From: Rhizobium leguminosarum bv. viciae USDA 2370
GTDB lineage: Bacteria > Pseudomonadota > Alphaproteobacteria > Rhizobiales > Rhizobiaceae
Length of the DNA stretch: 64,000 nt
Direction of reading: 5' to 3'
Assembly: GCF_002008365.1 (NCBI RefSeq)
Contig: NZ_MRDL01000036.1
Coordinates: forward strand, 733,676 to 797,675
The notes under the pieces are model-generated. The model was not told where the DNA came from. It was given only the letters and a program-made list of their open reading frames with translations, and ran no database searches. Shown here one piece after another: positions 24,907 to 32,912 of this stretch (the first letter of the stretch is position 1; each line of letters opens with the position of its first letter). The position numbers and the translations under genes are program-made.

Positions 24907-25818
24907 ATGCTCTCTCCCGCAAAGACCGCCGCTGGTATCAGGGCCGAACCGCTGGTTTCGCTTGAAAATGTCGGCATCCTGCGCAATGGCCGGTGGCTGG
25001 TGCGCGGCGTCGATTTTTCCGTCTCGCGGGGCGAAATCGTCACGCTTATCGGGCCGAATGGCTCGGGCAAGTCGACCAGTGCCAAGGCGGCGATCGGCGT
25101 GTTGAAGGCGGATGAGGGCAGGGTGGAGCGCAAGGCCGGCCTCAAGGTCGGCTATGTCCCGCAGAAGCTGTCGATCGACTGGACGCTGCCGCTTTCGGTG
25201 CGCCGGCTGATGACGCTGACAGGACCGCTGCCGGAGCGCGACATGCTCTCTGCGCTCGAATCCGCCGGCATCGCCCATATGCTCGATGCCGAGGTCCAGC
25301 ACCTCTCCGGCGGGGAGTTCCAGCGGGCGCTGATGGCCCGGGCGATTGCCCGCAAGCCCGATCTGCTGGTGCTCGACGAGCCAGTGCAGGGGGTCGACTT
25401 TTCCGGCGAGATCGCGCTCTACGACCTCATCAAATCGATCCGCAATGCGACTGGCTGCGGCATCCTGCTGATCTCGCACGATCTCCACGTCGTCATGGCC
25501 GAGACCGACACGGTCATCTGCCTCAACGGCCATGTCTGCTGCCGCGGCACGCCCGAAGCCGTCAGCCGCAGCCCGGAATATGTGCAGCTGTTCGGCAGCC
25601 GGGCGGCGCAAACACTTGCCGTCTATAGCCATCACCACGATCATACGCACCTGCCGGACGGCCGCGTGCAACATGCCGACGGCACGGTGACCGATCATTG
25701 CCATCCCGATGATGGCCATCACGCGCACGGGCATGGGCATGAGGGTCATGAACATGGTCACGATCATACCGACCATGCCCATCCGCACGCGCATGCAGCG
25801 GGAGAGCGCCATGCTTGA
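24907..25818 (+). CDS. znuC: Zinc ABC transporter ATP-binding protein ZnuC
   Basis: 303 residues. Walker A GPNGSGKST, signature LSGGEFQRALMARA, Walker B LLVLDEPVQGVD, H-loop ISHDLHVV. The tail beyond residue 235 is very His-rich (HHHDHTH, then GHHAHGHGHEGHEHGHDHTD), as seen in rhizobial and Brucella ZnuC, and may bind zinc. ATG at 24907 was chosen over the adjacent in-frame TTG. Overlaps znuB by 8 bases. Drives high-affinity zinc import. Confidence 0.95.
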   Translation: MLSPAKTAAGIRAEPLVSLENVGILRNGRWLVRGVDFSVSRGEIVTLIGPNGSGKSTSAKAAIGVLKADEGRVERKAGLKVGYVPQKLSIDWTLPLSVRRLMTLTGPLPERDMLSALESAGIAHMLDAEVQHLSGGEFQRALMARAIARKPDLLVLDEPVQGVDFSGEIALYDLIKSIRNATGCGILLISHDLHVVMAETDTVICLNGHVCCRGTPEAVSRSPEYVQLFGSRAAQTLAVYSHHHDHTHLPDGRVQHADGTVTDHCHPDDGHHAHGHGHEGHEHGHDHTDHAHPHAHAAGERHA

Positions 25819-26626
25819 TGATTTCTTCGTGCGTGCCATCCTTGCCGGCGTCGGCCTGGCGCTGACGACGGGGCCGCTCGGCTGCTTCGTCATCTGGCGG
25901 CGCATGGCCTATTTCGGCGATACGATCGCCCATTCGGCGCTGCTCGGCGTCGCACTGTCGCTGCTCTTCGAACTCAATCTGACACTGGCTGTCTTTGCCG
26001 TCGCCGCCCTCGTGTCGGTGCTGCTGCTCTTCCTGCAGAAGCGCCAGGCGCTGTCGGCCGATGCTCTGCTCGGCATCCTCTCGCATGCCACGCTGGCGAT
26101 CGGCCTCGTCATGGTCGCCTTCATGAGCTGGGTGCGGATCGATCTCATCGCCTTCCTGTTCGGCGATATTCTTGCTGTTTCCACGACCGACATTGCGCTG
26201 ATCTGGGGAGGCGGGCTCTTCGTGCTCGTGGCAATGGTCTGGCTCTGGCGGCCACTCTTGGCTGCGACCGTCAATGCCGAGCTCGCCGAGGCCGAGGGGC
26301 TGAAGCCAGAGCGGGCGCGGCTGTTCTTCATGCTGCTGATGGCCGTCGTCATCGCCATTGCCATGAAGATCGTCGGGATCATGCTGATCACCTCGCTGCT
26401 GATCATTCCGGCGGCTGCGGCCCGGCGCTTCTCGCCGACGCCGGAGATCATGGCGGTGCTCGCTTCGCTGATCGGGGCGGTCGCCGTCGTCGGCGGGCTG
26501 TTCGGCTCGCTTACCTACGACACGCCCTCGGGGCCCTCGATCGTGGTCGCGGCGCTGATCCTCTTCATGCTCAGCCTGCTTCCCGTCAGGCGCCACCGCG
26601 CGGTCACGCAAGGACAAGGCTCATGA
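25811..26626 (+). CDS. znuB: Zinc ABC transporter permease ZnuB
   Basis: 271-residue ABC-3 family membrane protein with about 8 TM helices. Landmarks: CFVIWRRMAYFGDTIAHSALLGVALS near the N-terminus (family motif), DALLGILSHATLAIGLV, and the ATPase-contact region AELAEAEGLKPERARLFFML. Starts inside the end of znuC and overlaps zur by 4 bases, so the three genes form one operon. Confidence 0.94.
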   Translation: MLDDFFVRAILAGVGLALTTGPLGCFVIWRRMAYFGDTIAHSALLGVALSLLFELNLTLAVFAVAALVSVLLLFLQKRQALSADALLGILSHATLAIGLVMVAFMSWVRIDLIAFLFGDILAVSTTDIALIWGGGLFVLVAMVWLWRPLLAATVNAELAEAEGLKPERARLFFMLLMAVVIAIAMKIVGIMLITSLLIIPAAAARRFSPTPEIMAVLASLIGAVAVVGGLFGSLTYDTPSGPSIVVAALILFMLSLLPVRRHRAVTQGQGS

Positions 26627-27021
26627 CGACACCGCAATTGACCAAGAACCAGTCGCTGGTCTTCGACGTGCTCGAAAAGGCCGAAGGGCCGCTCAGCGCC
26701 TACACCATCCTCGACAAGCTGCGCGACCACGGTTTTCGCGCGCCCCTGCAGGTCTACCGTGCACTGGAGAAGCTGCTTGAATACGGCGTCGTGCACCGGC
26801 TCGAAAGCATCAACTCCTTCGTCGCCTGCGCCCATCCGGGCGACGACTGCCACAGCCACGGCATCGTCGCCTTCGCCATCTGCGAAAGCTGCGGCCAGGT
26901 GACGGAGTTCCACGACCATGAGGTCGACCACAGGTTGATGAGCTGGGTGCGCGGGCAGAAGTTCAAGCCCGAGAAAACGACGATCGAGATCCGCGGTCTA
27001 TGTGAGGCTTGCGCGGCGTGA
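26623..27021 (+). CDS. zur: Zinc uptake regulator Zur (Fur family)
   Basis: 132 residues. N-terminal winged helix (TKNQSLVFDVLEKAEGPLSAYTIL, LQVYRALEKLLEYGVVHRLE), C-terminal dimer domain with HSHGIVAFAICESCGQVTEFHDHEVD and the closing GLCEACAA; the two CxxC pairs form the structural zinc site. Its place as the last gene of znuCB and the class features (short basic N-terminus, CESC/CEAC) favour Zur over Fur, Mur or Irr. ATGA overlap with znuB. Expected to repress the znu genes and the COG0523 gene when zinc is sufficient. Confidence 0.93.
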   Translation: MTTPQLTKNQSLVFDVLEKAEGPLSAYTILDKLRDHGFRAPLQVYRALEKLLEYGVVHRLESINSFVACAHPGDDCHSHGIVAFAICESCGQVTEFHDHEVDHRLMSWVRGQKFKPEKTTIEIRGLCEACAA

Positions 27022-27160
27022 TCGGTTCAGGTCCCGCAACTATCCGCCCCCGTCCTTCGAGGCTTCAGCTTTCGGCTTCCGTACCTCAGGATGAGGGCTA
27101 ATCGGTGAGCCGTGCGGTTGGCAGGTTGATCGGGTCCCCGTCACGGTGACGTGCGGCAGG

Positions 27161-27396
27161 ATGGCGGCGCAACAGCTGAATGATCAGGCAGGAACAGCGC
27201 TTCTTCAAAAGGTCAATCGTGCCATGTCGTTCTGATTGCCCGGACGGACGGCGGCGATTATGTGCTCGACAATCTGACCAGTGCCGTGAGGCTCTGGCGC
27301 ACGACGGGCTATACGTTTCTGGCCACTCAGGATTTCCAATCGCGAACGGGCTGGCGCGTGACGCTTGCTGGTCCCCGCGCAGGTGAGTTCTCTTGA
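27161..27396 (+). pseudogene. Decayed bacterial transglutaminase-like cysteine peptidase (BTLCP)
   Basis: Two pieces of one family in different frames. From 27161 a stretch encodes QLNDQAGTALLQKVNRAMSF then stop, resembling the family's helix before the active site. From about 27214 another frame encodes HVVLIARTDGGDYVLDNL, then RLWRTTGYTFLATQDFQ and TGWRVTL to a TGA at 27394, the conserved C-terminal part with the catalytic His and Asp region. The middle part with the catalytic Cys is missing, consistent with an internal deletion plus frameshift. The rest of the 27022-27485 gap contains nothing I recognise. Confidence 0.65.
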
Positions 27397-27485
27397 ACTG
27401 AAAGTCTCAAGGCGGTGCGCTCGCCGCTGGCAAGTGCAGATCCTGGCGCTATCTTTGCCGCAGAGCGCAAGCCAGGGACGATCGG

Positions 27486-27884
27486 GTGACGAAAACCGAA
27501 CTCGCGGAGATATACCGCGGCTACATCGCCTGCCTGAACAGTCAGGACTGGACCAATCTCGGGCAGTTCGTCGGCGACGATGCGGTTCATAATGGCCGGC
27601 GGCTCGGGCTGTCGGGTTACGTCGCTATGCTCGAGCGAGACTTCGATGAGATTCCCGATCTTTATTTCAAGGTGCTGATGCTCCTTGGCGATCCGCCATA
27701 CATAGCCTGCCGGCTCGGCTTCGATTGCAGGCCGAAGGCAAAATTCCTCGGCCTCGATGTGAACGGCAGGCGCGTTGCCTTCAGCGAGAACGTCATCTAC
27801 GAATTTCGTGACGGCAAGATCGTCGAGGTCTGGTCGGTCATCGACAAGGCGGCGATCGAGTCCCAGCTCGCGGGCTCGAATTGA
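27486..27884 (+). CDS. SnoaL-like/NTF2-fold polyketide-cyclase-type protein
   Basis: 132 residues with the NTF2-like pattern: YRGYIACLNSQDWTNLGQFVGDDAVHNGRRLGLSGYVAMLERDFDEIPDLYF, then a beta-sheet half ending FSENVIYEFRDGKIVEVWSVIDKAAIESQL, the signature end of ester-cyclase/SnoaL proteins. Cytosolic. GTG start at 27486. Such proteins range from enzymes to small-molecule binders; no role can be assigned. Confidence 0.8.
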   Translation: MTKTELAEIYRGYIACLNSQDWTNLGQFVGDDAVHNGRRLGLSGYVAMLERDFDEIPDLYFKVLMLLGDPPYIACRLGFDCRPKAKFLGLDVNGRRVAFSENVIYEFRDGKIVEVWSVIDKAAIESQLAGSN

Positions 27885-27915
27885 TCGCGCGGACGATTTC
27901 CGGTCTGCGTTTTGA

Positions 27916-28287
27916 TCAGATGATGGCGACGCGTTCACCGAAGGGCGTGTCGTCGTCGAAATTGCGAGTGCCGATCCGGTCGCTTTCGCCTGACAAGACC
28001 GGCTCTTCCGCCTGTTCGCCAGCCTCTTCCCCTTCTTCCAATGCCGCATGCCCGTGCCGCTTTTGCGGATGCGCCTCGTTTTCGACGATCAGATCCGTGT
28101 GCGGGATGAGATCGCTTGCGGCTTCCTTCTCCACGGCCCTCTTCGCTGCCAGTTGATCGGCGGTGATCTGCGACTGGCGGGCGGCGACCCAGGCATTGTC
28201 GGGTTCGGAGCCGATCGAGGTGCTGGTGCCGACCTTGGTGGGTTCGGACGGGGCGGTGGCGGAGATGGGGTTGATCGCGTCGACCAT
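27916..28287 (-). CDS. Hypothetical acidic protein
   Basis: 123 residues, no signal or TM. Starts MVDAINPISATAPSEP, low-complexity Ser/Thr/Pro, then a helical region (ARQSQITADQLAAKRAVEKEAAS) and an acidic tail (LEEGEEAGEQAEEP) ending GTRNFDDDTPFGERVAII. Start at 28287 has GGAG nearby. I do not recognise a family; the N-terminus recalls small proteins of the flagellar-hook or secreted kind, but this is weak. Confidence 0.55.
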   Translation of the reverse strand: MVDAINPISATAPSEPTKVGTSTSIGSEPDNAWVAARQSQITADQLAAKRAVEKEAASDLIPHTDLIVENEAHPQKRHGHAALEEGEEAGEQAEEPVLSGESDRIGTRNFDDDTPFGERVAII

Positions 28288-28618
28288 GAAACTCTCCTGC
28301 GGTGACCAACTGGCGAAACAGCCGGCTGTTTCGTGGGATGAAAAACGGCGCGGTCTTGGGACCAATCAGGGAGACATATCGAGCCCGCGCCGAAAAACAC
28401 AAGGGGACATTGACGTGACTGCCACCTCGGACAATGACGAAATCGGTAGCAGGTCGCGGGAAATTCGACGAAGAATTGTGTGCACAAGGGGATGCTCGGC
28501 GCGTGGTTAATGTAAGAATCGGAAACACTTTGTGACTAAGTGTCTCCAAAAGCAGCGTTTTTTGACTTGCTGCGCGCGAAAACATGACGGATATTGTTTA
28601 AACGTTGAGGAAGCCGTC
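28288..28618. other. Intergenic region between divergent hypothetical genes
   Basis: 331 bases without a supported gene. Contains a GC-hairpin near 28316-28335 (AACAGCCGGCTGTT) and an AT-richer stretch upstream of the next gene. Confidence 0.35.
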
Positions 28619-29020
28619 ATGATTAGAATGATTGAAAACCCTGCCGAACTGGCTGGCGAGGATATCACCGGCAAATATATTCTCCGGAGGCTGAACTATC
28701 ATTGGTTCGCTTACGGCAAGGCGGCTATCGTGACCGCCTGCAAGGGAACGATCCTGCAGCTCGAGCGGGAAGAGACGGTCTATTCCGAGCGTTGGGGCCG
28801 CCGCGCCTACACGGGCACCGGCAAGCGTTATCCCGGCGGCATCTGTCCCATTTCGGCGGTCGCCTGCGTTTGCGATACGCCCGACGACGTCAATGCCGTT
28901 ATTCAACTGGATGTCGAAGCGCAGGACGAATTTTATCAGCTGATCGCCAAGGCCGAAGCCAGAGTTCAGGCTCTTGCCTCTTCATCACGAAACAGCCAGT
29001 TTCTGGAAGCTGCCGAGTAG
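28619..29020 (+). CDS. Hypothetical protein
   Basis: 133 residues, cytosolic. MIRMIENPAELAGEDITGKYILRRLNYHWFAYGKAAIV reads as a small beta-rich domain; further on are EREETVYSERWGRRAYTGTGKR and two cysteines (GGICPISAVACVCDTPDD). The end is helical (YQLIAKAEARVQALASSS). Start at 28619 with TTGAGGA ribosome-binding site. No family recognised. Confidence 0.6.
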   Translation: MIRMIENPAELAGEDITGKYILRRLNYHWFAYGKAAIVTACKGTILQLEREETVYSERWGRRAYTGTGKRYPGGICPISAVACVCDTPDDVNAVIQLDVEAQDEFYQLIAKAEARVQALASSSRNSQFLEAAE

Positions 29021-29245
29021 GCGGCTCTTTACCGAATCCGCCCTGAGCCGTTATTGCGGCAACGGCAGAATTTCTCCAACATCTCGAATCCTGGATGCAA
29101 AGGCGTCGCTGCGATCAAGGCAGCTTTCGTTGCTACGCTGCCATTAGGGAGCGTTCCGTCTCCTCAATCCGGTGCGGTAGTGTTAGACTCGGGCGGCAGC
29201 CGTTGGGATGCAAACAGCTCGTTCCCGGTTGAACGGAGAGCGGTC

Positions 29246-29956
29246 ATGACAGAGCAAGACACTCGGCCCAATCACTCGTTCGCAGCGACGGCGCCATCGC
29301 TCGGCTCGCTCGCCATCACCATTGCCGTGATGTTTGCCGCGCTATTCTGGCCGGCCGGTACGCTCGACTGGCCGCGTGGCTGGATCTTTCTGGGCCTCTT
29401 CCTTGCACTGACATGTGTCGCGATCGTCTGGATCTGGCGGACAAATCCGGAGCTGTTTGCGGCGCGCAGCCGATATCAGAAAGGCACCAGGCCCTGGGAC
29501 GCGGTGGTGGCGACGCTGACAATCATTCTCTTTGCCGCCATTCTTCCGGTCGGCGCGTTCGACGATGGGCGTTTCCATTGGGCGCCGCAGCCCGGTTGGA
29601 TCGTCCTCATCGGCTATCTCCTGATGACATCAGGTTATCTCGGCCTAACCTGGGCGCAATCCGTCAACCGGCATTTCGAGCCGACGGTGCGCATCCAGAC
29701 CGACCGCAACCACAAGGTAATCGACACCGGACCCTACGCCGCCATCCGCCATCCCGGATACGCAACCGCTATCGTGCTCAGCATCGGCATGGCACTGTCG
29801 CTTGGATCGCTCTACGCGCTGATCCCCGCCGGCCTGCTCGTTATCGTCCTCTTCGGCCGTACGCTCGGCGAGGAAGCCGAACTGCGCAAGGGCCTCGAAG
29901 GCTATGCGGACTATATGGCGCGTGTGCGTTGGCGCTGGATTCCGGGCGTGTGGTGA
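29246..29956 (+). CDS. Isoprenylcysteine carboxyl methyltransferase-like membrane protein
   Basis: 236-residue inner-membrane protein with about 5 TM helices. The C-terminal part has the ICMT/PEMT motif: HKVIDTGPYAAIRHPGYATAIVLSIG, then LGEEAELRKGLEGYADYMARVRWRWIPGVW with the conserved Glu-Glu. In bacteria this family methylates unknown lipids or small acceptors using SAM. Start at 29246 is preceded by GGAGAG. Monocistronic. Confidence 0.85.
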   Translation: MTEQDTRPNHSFAATAPSLGSLAITIAVMFAALFWPAGTLDWPRGWIFLGLFLALTCVAIVWIWRTNPELFAARSRYQKGTRPWDAVVATLTIILFAAILPVGAFDDGRFHWAPQPGWIVLIGYLLMTSGYLGLTWAQSVNRHFEPTVRIQTDRNHKVIDTGPYAAIRHPGYATAIVLSIGMALSLGSLYALIPAGLLVIVLFGRTLGEEAELRKGLEGYADYMARVRWRWIPGVW

Positions 29957-30007
29957 ACGCCTTGGCGGGCGCAAAGGGCGCCTGACCACCAGCCTCGCGT
30001 TATCCTA

Positions 30008-30538
30008 TCAACCGATCTGCCTGAGATCGCGCGCGAAGCGTTGCCAGTTTGCGACGTAGTTTTTTGCCGAGCGGCGGATGGCTTCGATTGCCGCCTCGTC
30101 GAGCACGCGCACCGCGCGGGCAGGTGTTCCGACGATCAGGGAATTGTCGGGGAATTCCTTGCCTTCGGTCACCAGCGCATTGGCGCCGACAAGGCAGTTG
30201 TTGCCGATCTTCGCACCGTTCAGGATGGTCGCACCCATGCCGATCAGCGTGTTGTCGCCGATGGTGCAGCCGTGGAGGATGGCGTGATGGCCGATGGTGC
30301 AGTCTTTGCCTATCGTCAACGGGAAGCCCATGTCGGTATGGGCCATCACGCCTTCCTGGATGTTGGTGCCTTCGCCGACGGTAATCGGCTCGTTGTCACC
30401 GCGCAGCACGGCGCCGAACCAGATACCGACATTCTCGCCGAGCTCGATCTGGCCGATGATATTGGCGTCCGGTGCGATCCAATAGAGGCCGGCGGCGGGC
30501 AGTTTCGGCGTCGATCCGCCAAGTGCGTAGACGGGCAT
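30008..30538 (-). CDS. Gamma-carbonic anhydrase family protein (YrdA-like)
   Basis: 176 residues built of hexapeptide repeats forming a left-handed beta helix (NIIGQIELGENVGIWFGAVLRGD, IQEGVMAHTD, IGHHAILHGC, IGMGATILNGAKIG). Three metal-ligand histidines are visible in VMAHTD, CTIGHHAILHG. A C-terminal helix (EAAIEAIRRSAKNYVANWQRFARDL) is typical. May hydrate CO2 or bind acyl-CoA; many YrdA members have no measured activity. 10 bases downstream of the FAH-family gene on the same strand. Confidence 0.9.
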   Translation of the reverse strand: MPVYALGGSTPKLPAAGLYWIAPDANIIGQIELGENVGIWFGAVLRGDNEPITVGEGTNIQEGVMAHTDMGFPLTIGKDCTIGHHAILHGCTIGDNTLIGMGATILNGAKIGNNCLVGANALVTEGKEFPDNSLIVGTPARAVRVLDEAAIEAIRRSAKNYVANWQRFARDLRQIG

Positions 30539-30548
30539 CGCTTTCTCC

Positions 30549-31244
30549 TCAGACGACCTCGACCGATAGGGTGGCGACGCCGTCGATGCCGCAGTTGATG
30601 CGATCGCCCCTGGCCACCGCGCCGACGCCGGCGGGCGTGCCGGTCATGATGATATCGCCTGGTGCGAGGGTGAAGAGCTTCGACAGTTCTGCGATGATCT
30701 CCGGCACCTTCCAGATCATCTGGTTGAGATCGCCGTCCTGCACGCGCTTGCCGTTCTGTTCCAGCCAGATCTTGCCTTCAGCGGGGTGGCCGAGGCGGCT
30801 TGCCGGAATGATCGACGAGACGGGGGCGGAATGTTCGAAGGCCTTGCCGACTTCCCAGGGACGGCCGAGCTTCTTTGCCTCGCCCTGTAGGTCGCGGCGG
30901 GTGAAATCGATGCCGACGGCATAGCCGTAGATGCAGTCGAGCGCGTCGGCGGCCTCGATGTTCGCGCCACCCGATTTCAGCGCCAGCACGCACTCGACCT
31001 CGTAATGCACGTCGTTCGACAGCGGCGGATAGGGAAAGGCCTTGCCCGCCGGCAGCAGGTTGTCGGCATTCTTCTGGAAGAAGAAGGGCGGCTCGCGGCT
31101 GGGATCATGGCCCATCTCGAGCGCATGGTCGGCATAGTTACGCCCAACGCAATAGACGCGGCGCACCGGAAAACGCTCGGCGCTGCCCTCGACCGGCAGC
31201 AGCACCGGTTGCGGAAGCGGGATAACGGTGATGGGATCGGACAT
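30549..31244 (-). CDS. Fumarylacetoacetate hydrolase family protein (fumarylpyruvate hydrolase-like)
   Basis: 231 residues. FAH fold with RVYCVGRNYADHALEMG, PFFFQKNADNLLP, HYEVECVLALKSG (metal ligands Glu-x-Glu) and GYAVGIDFTRRDLQ (Asp), then PGDIIMTGTPAGVG. Length and motifs fit fumarylpyruvate hydrolases (gentisate pathway) or oxaloacetate decarboxylase FAHD1-like enzymes. No gentisate dioxygenase is nearby, so a general beta-diketone or oxaloacetate role is as likely. In a two-gene operon with the gamma-CA gene. Confidence 0.88.
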   Translation of the reverse strand: MSDPITVIPLPQPVLLPVEGSAERFPVRRVYCVGRNYADHALEMGHDPSREPPFFFQKNADNLLPAGKAFPYPPLSNDVHYEVECVLALKSGGANIEAADALDCIYGYAVGIDFTRRDLQGEAKKLGRPWEVGKAFEHSAPVSSIIPASRLGHPAEGKIWLEQNGKRVQDGDLNQMIWKVPEIIAELSKLFTLAPGDIIMTGTPAGVGAVARGDRINCGIDGVATLSVEVV

Positions 31245-31334
31245 TGGCGGGTTCTTCCTGTTTACGAGTCTGCGCCATCTTAGACGGAAAACATCGCGCC
31301 GGGAAAGCCGTCCTTGGCGTCCGGCTTCGGTGCA

Positions 31335-31363
31335 TTGACGCTCTCACGGTGGCGGGTTAACCT
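31335..31363 (+). promoter_or_regulatory. Candidate sigma-70-type promoter of the attenuator leader
   Basis: TTGACG at 31335-31340 and TAACCT at 31358-31363 with a 17-base spacer. A start about 6-7 bases further would place the leader-peptide ATG (31369) at or next to the 5' end of the RNA, a leaderless arrangement known for the rhizobial trpE leader. Confidence 0.5.
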
Positions 31364-31368
31364 TAGCC

Positions 31369-31437
31369 ATGAGCAGGATTTTTGCAATTTCGACGACGTC
31401 TACGACCACCGCGCCGCGGTGGGTGGTAGACGCGTGA
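31369..31437 (+). CDS. Thr-rich attenuator leader peptide (22 residues)
   Basis: ATG at 31369 to TGA at 31435-31437. The peptide begins MSRIFAISTTSTTTAPR and contains five Thr codons (ACG, ACG, ACG, ACC, ACC), two Ile and two Val codons. The Thr codons overlap the 5' arm of the first hairpin, as expected if ribosome stalling there frees the following strand. Small size and position relative to a terminator argue for an attenuator leader peptide, not a functional protein. Confidence 0.65.
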   Translation: MSRIFAISTTSTTTAPRWVVDA

Positions 31438-31493
31438 ACTGAATTCCGTTCATCGCTGCTAAGACCAACCCGCCGGAGACGAGCGGGTTTTTT
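31397..31493 (+). promoter_or_regulatory. Transcription attenuator (1:2, 2:3 and 3:4 hairpins)
   Basis: Hairpin 1:2 pairs GTCTAC...CCACCGC (31398-31412) with GCGGTGG...GTAGAC (31416-31431). Terminator 3:4 pairs AACCCGC (31467-31473) with GCGGGTT (31483-31489), followed by six T. The alternative antiterminator pairs GGGTGGT (31421-31427) with ACCAACCC (31464-31471), which would destroy both others. This is the textbook attenuation layout; stalling at the Thr-rich leader would favour the 2:3 form and readthrough. Confidence 0.75.
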
Positions 31494-31527
31494 GTTCCCG
31501 CCCGTGTCCGCATTCGAGGACGAGATC

Positions 31528-32280
31528 GTGGACGATATCCAGAAGCATATTCTTGCGGAGCGGGCGCTGGCCGCTGCCCGCAACTGTGTCGCCAGCCGCT
31601 TTGCCGGGGCTGCTTTCACTTATGTAGCCGGCTCCCTCATGCGCGGCGAAGGGACCGCCTTTTCGGATATCGATCTGGTCGTCGTGTTCCCGTCTCTCGA
31701 AAGAGCCTGGCGGGAATCGTTCACTGAGGACGCTTTCCCGGTCGAGGCCTTCGTCCATGATCCGCAGACGCTGGCGCATTATCTCCATCAGGATGCCGAC
31801 AGCGGCTATCCGATCATGGCCAACATGGTCGCGACGGGCTGTATAATGGGATCGGATATCGACAGCGCGCGCGTCATCCAGGCAAAGGCGGCAAGGATGC
31901 TTGCGGCGGGGCCGAAACCTCTTGCCGGGGTAGATTACGACTTGCTGCGCTATCAGGTCACCGATCTGGCCGACGACCTGCGCGGAACGCGCCCGCCCGA
32001 AGAGATCGCCGCCATCGCCGCGCTGCTCTATCAGAAGCTCGCCGACCTGATCCTCCTCGGGCGTGGCGCGTGGGCTGGCCGGGGAAAGTGGGCGCCGCGT
32101 CTGATGAGAGAGCTCGACGCGCAATTGGCGGCCGAATTCGACATGGCATTCGGGCTGGCGGCAGCGGGTGACGGCGCTCGATTCCTGGCTTTGGCCGACC
32201 GAGAGCTTGCCGTGCATGGTGGCCGCTATTTCGAGGGATTCAGGCAGAACGCGCCGCTGGAAGCGCGCCGCCTGGAATAG
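31528..32280 (+). CDS. Nucleotidyltransferase-domain protein
   Basis: About 250 residues. The NTase motif is clear: FTYVAGSLMRGEGTAFSDIDLVVVF (GSx-n-DxD), with VEAFVHDPQTLAHYLHQD after it. The C-terminal half is helical (LLYQKLADLILLGRGAWAGRGKWAPRLMRELD). It resembles minimal or aminoglycoside-type nucleotidyltransferases that transfer NMP to a small molecule or protein; target unknown. GTG at 31528 was chosen for its GAGG 8 bases upstream; GTG 31504 and TTG 31492 are possible, but the latter sits in the attenuator T-run. Transcription should depend on readthrough of that attenuator. Confidence 0.75.
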   Translation: MDDIQKHILAERALAAARNCVASRFAGAAFTYVAGSLMRGEGTAFSDIDLVVVFPSLERAWRESFTEDAFPVEAFVHDPQTLAHYLHQDADSGYPIMANMVATGCIMGSDIDSARVIQAKAARMLAAGPKPLAGVDYDLLRYQVTDLADDLRGTRPPEEIAAIAALLYQKLADLILLGRGAWAGRGKWAPRLMRELDAQLAAEFDMAFGLAAAGDGARFLALADRELAVHGGRYFEGFRQNAPLEARRLE

Positions 32281-32324
32281 TTTGGTATCGGTCACATTGC
32301 CGCGTTTTGAAAATTGGATGGAAG

Positions 32325-32864
32325 ATGCTTGAGTATGAATTCAAGGGTGCCTTGCCGTCGGCGGTAAGGCGTACCGCCAGATTGCGTCTCAGAATTCCCG
32401 TGGAAGGGGATATCGATTTCCTGACCCGACTTTTTTCGCAGCCGGAATTGGTCGCGCACCGACCGGTACCACGGCCGGACTCGCGCGAGGAAAGTGCAGC
32501 GCGGCTTGCGCGCGACATCGGGCATTGGAAAGATCACGGGTTTGGGCGCTGGGCCGTCGAGGCGAACGGTGCGCTGATCGGTTTCGGCGGCGTAACCCTT
32601 TCCAAGGAATTCGACGGCCTCAATCTTTCCTATCATCTGCAACCCGAAAGCTGGGGGCAGGGATATGCCACGGAATTGGTCAGGGAAGCCCTGGTGTTTG
32701 CCTTTGATGATCTGCATGGGGAGCGGGTGATCGGATTGGTTCGTACCGCCAATGCCGCTTCAAGACGTATTCTTGAGAAGTGTGGCTTCAACTTCGAGCG
32801 GGAGGTGATGCTGCATGGCGCGCCAACCAACATGTACGCCTTTGGCAAAACGAGCGGCTTATGA
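32325..32864 (+). CDS. GNAT family N-acetyltransferase (RimJ/RimL-like)
   Basis: 179 residues. RTARLRLRIPVEGDIDFLTRLFSQPELVAHRPVP is the RimL-type start. The acetyl-CoA-binding motif A is YHLQPESWGQGYATELVREALVFAF (Q/RxxGxG/A variant), then GLVRTANAASRRILEKCGF. Likely acetylates a protein N-terminus or small amine. The start at 32325 is the first ATG after an upstream in-frame TTG. Close behind the nucleotidyltransferase on the same strand, possibly co-transcribed. Confidence 0.87.
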   Translation: MLEYEFKGALPSAVRRTARLRLRIPVEGDIDFLTRLFSQPELVAHRPVPRPDSREESAARLARDIGHWKDHGFGRWAVEANGALIGFGGVTLSKEFDGLNLSYHLQPESWGQGYATELVREALVFAFDDLHGERVIGLVRTANAASRRILEKCGFNFEREVMLHGAPTNMYAFGKTSGL

Positions 32865-32912
32865 ACGAACATCCGTGCGCAATTATCAGGCGTGACGAGA
32901 CGTCGCCGCCGG

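Noticed and set aside
31344..31619. 91-codon minus-strand frame over the attenuator
   Set aside because: Runs antisense through hairpins and the T-run, has no motif or ribosome-binding site, and overlaps the nucleotidyltransferase start.
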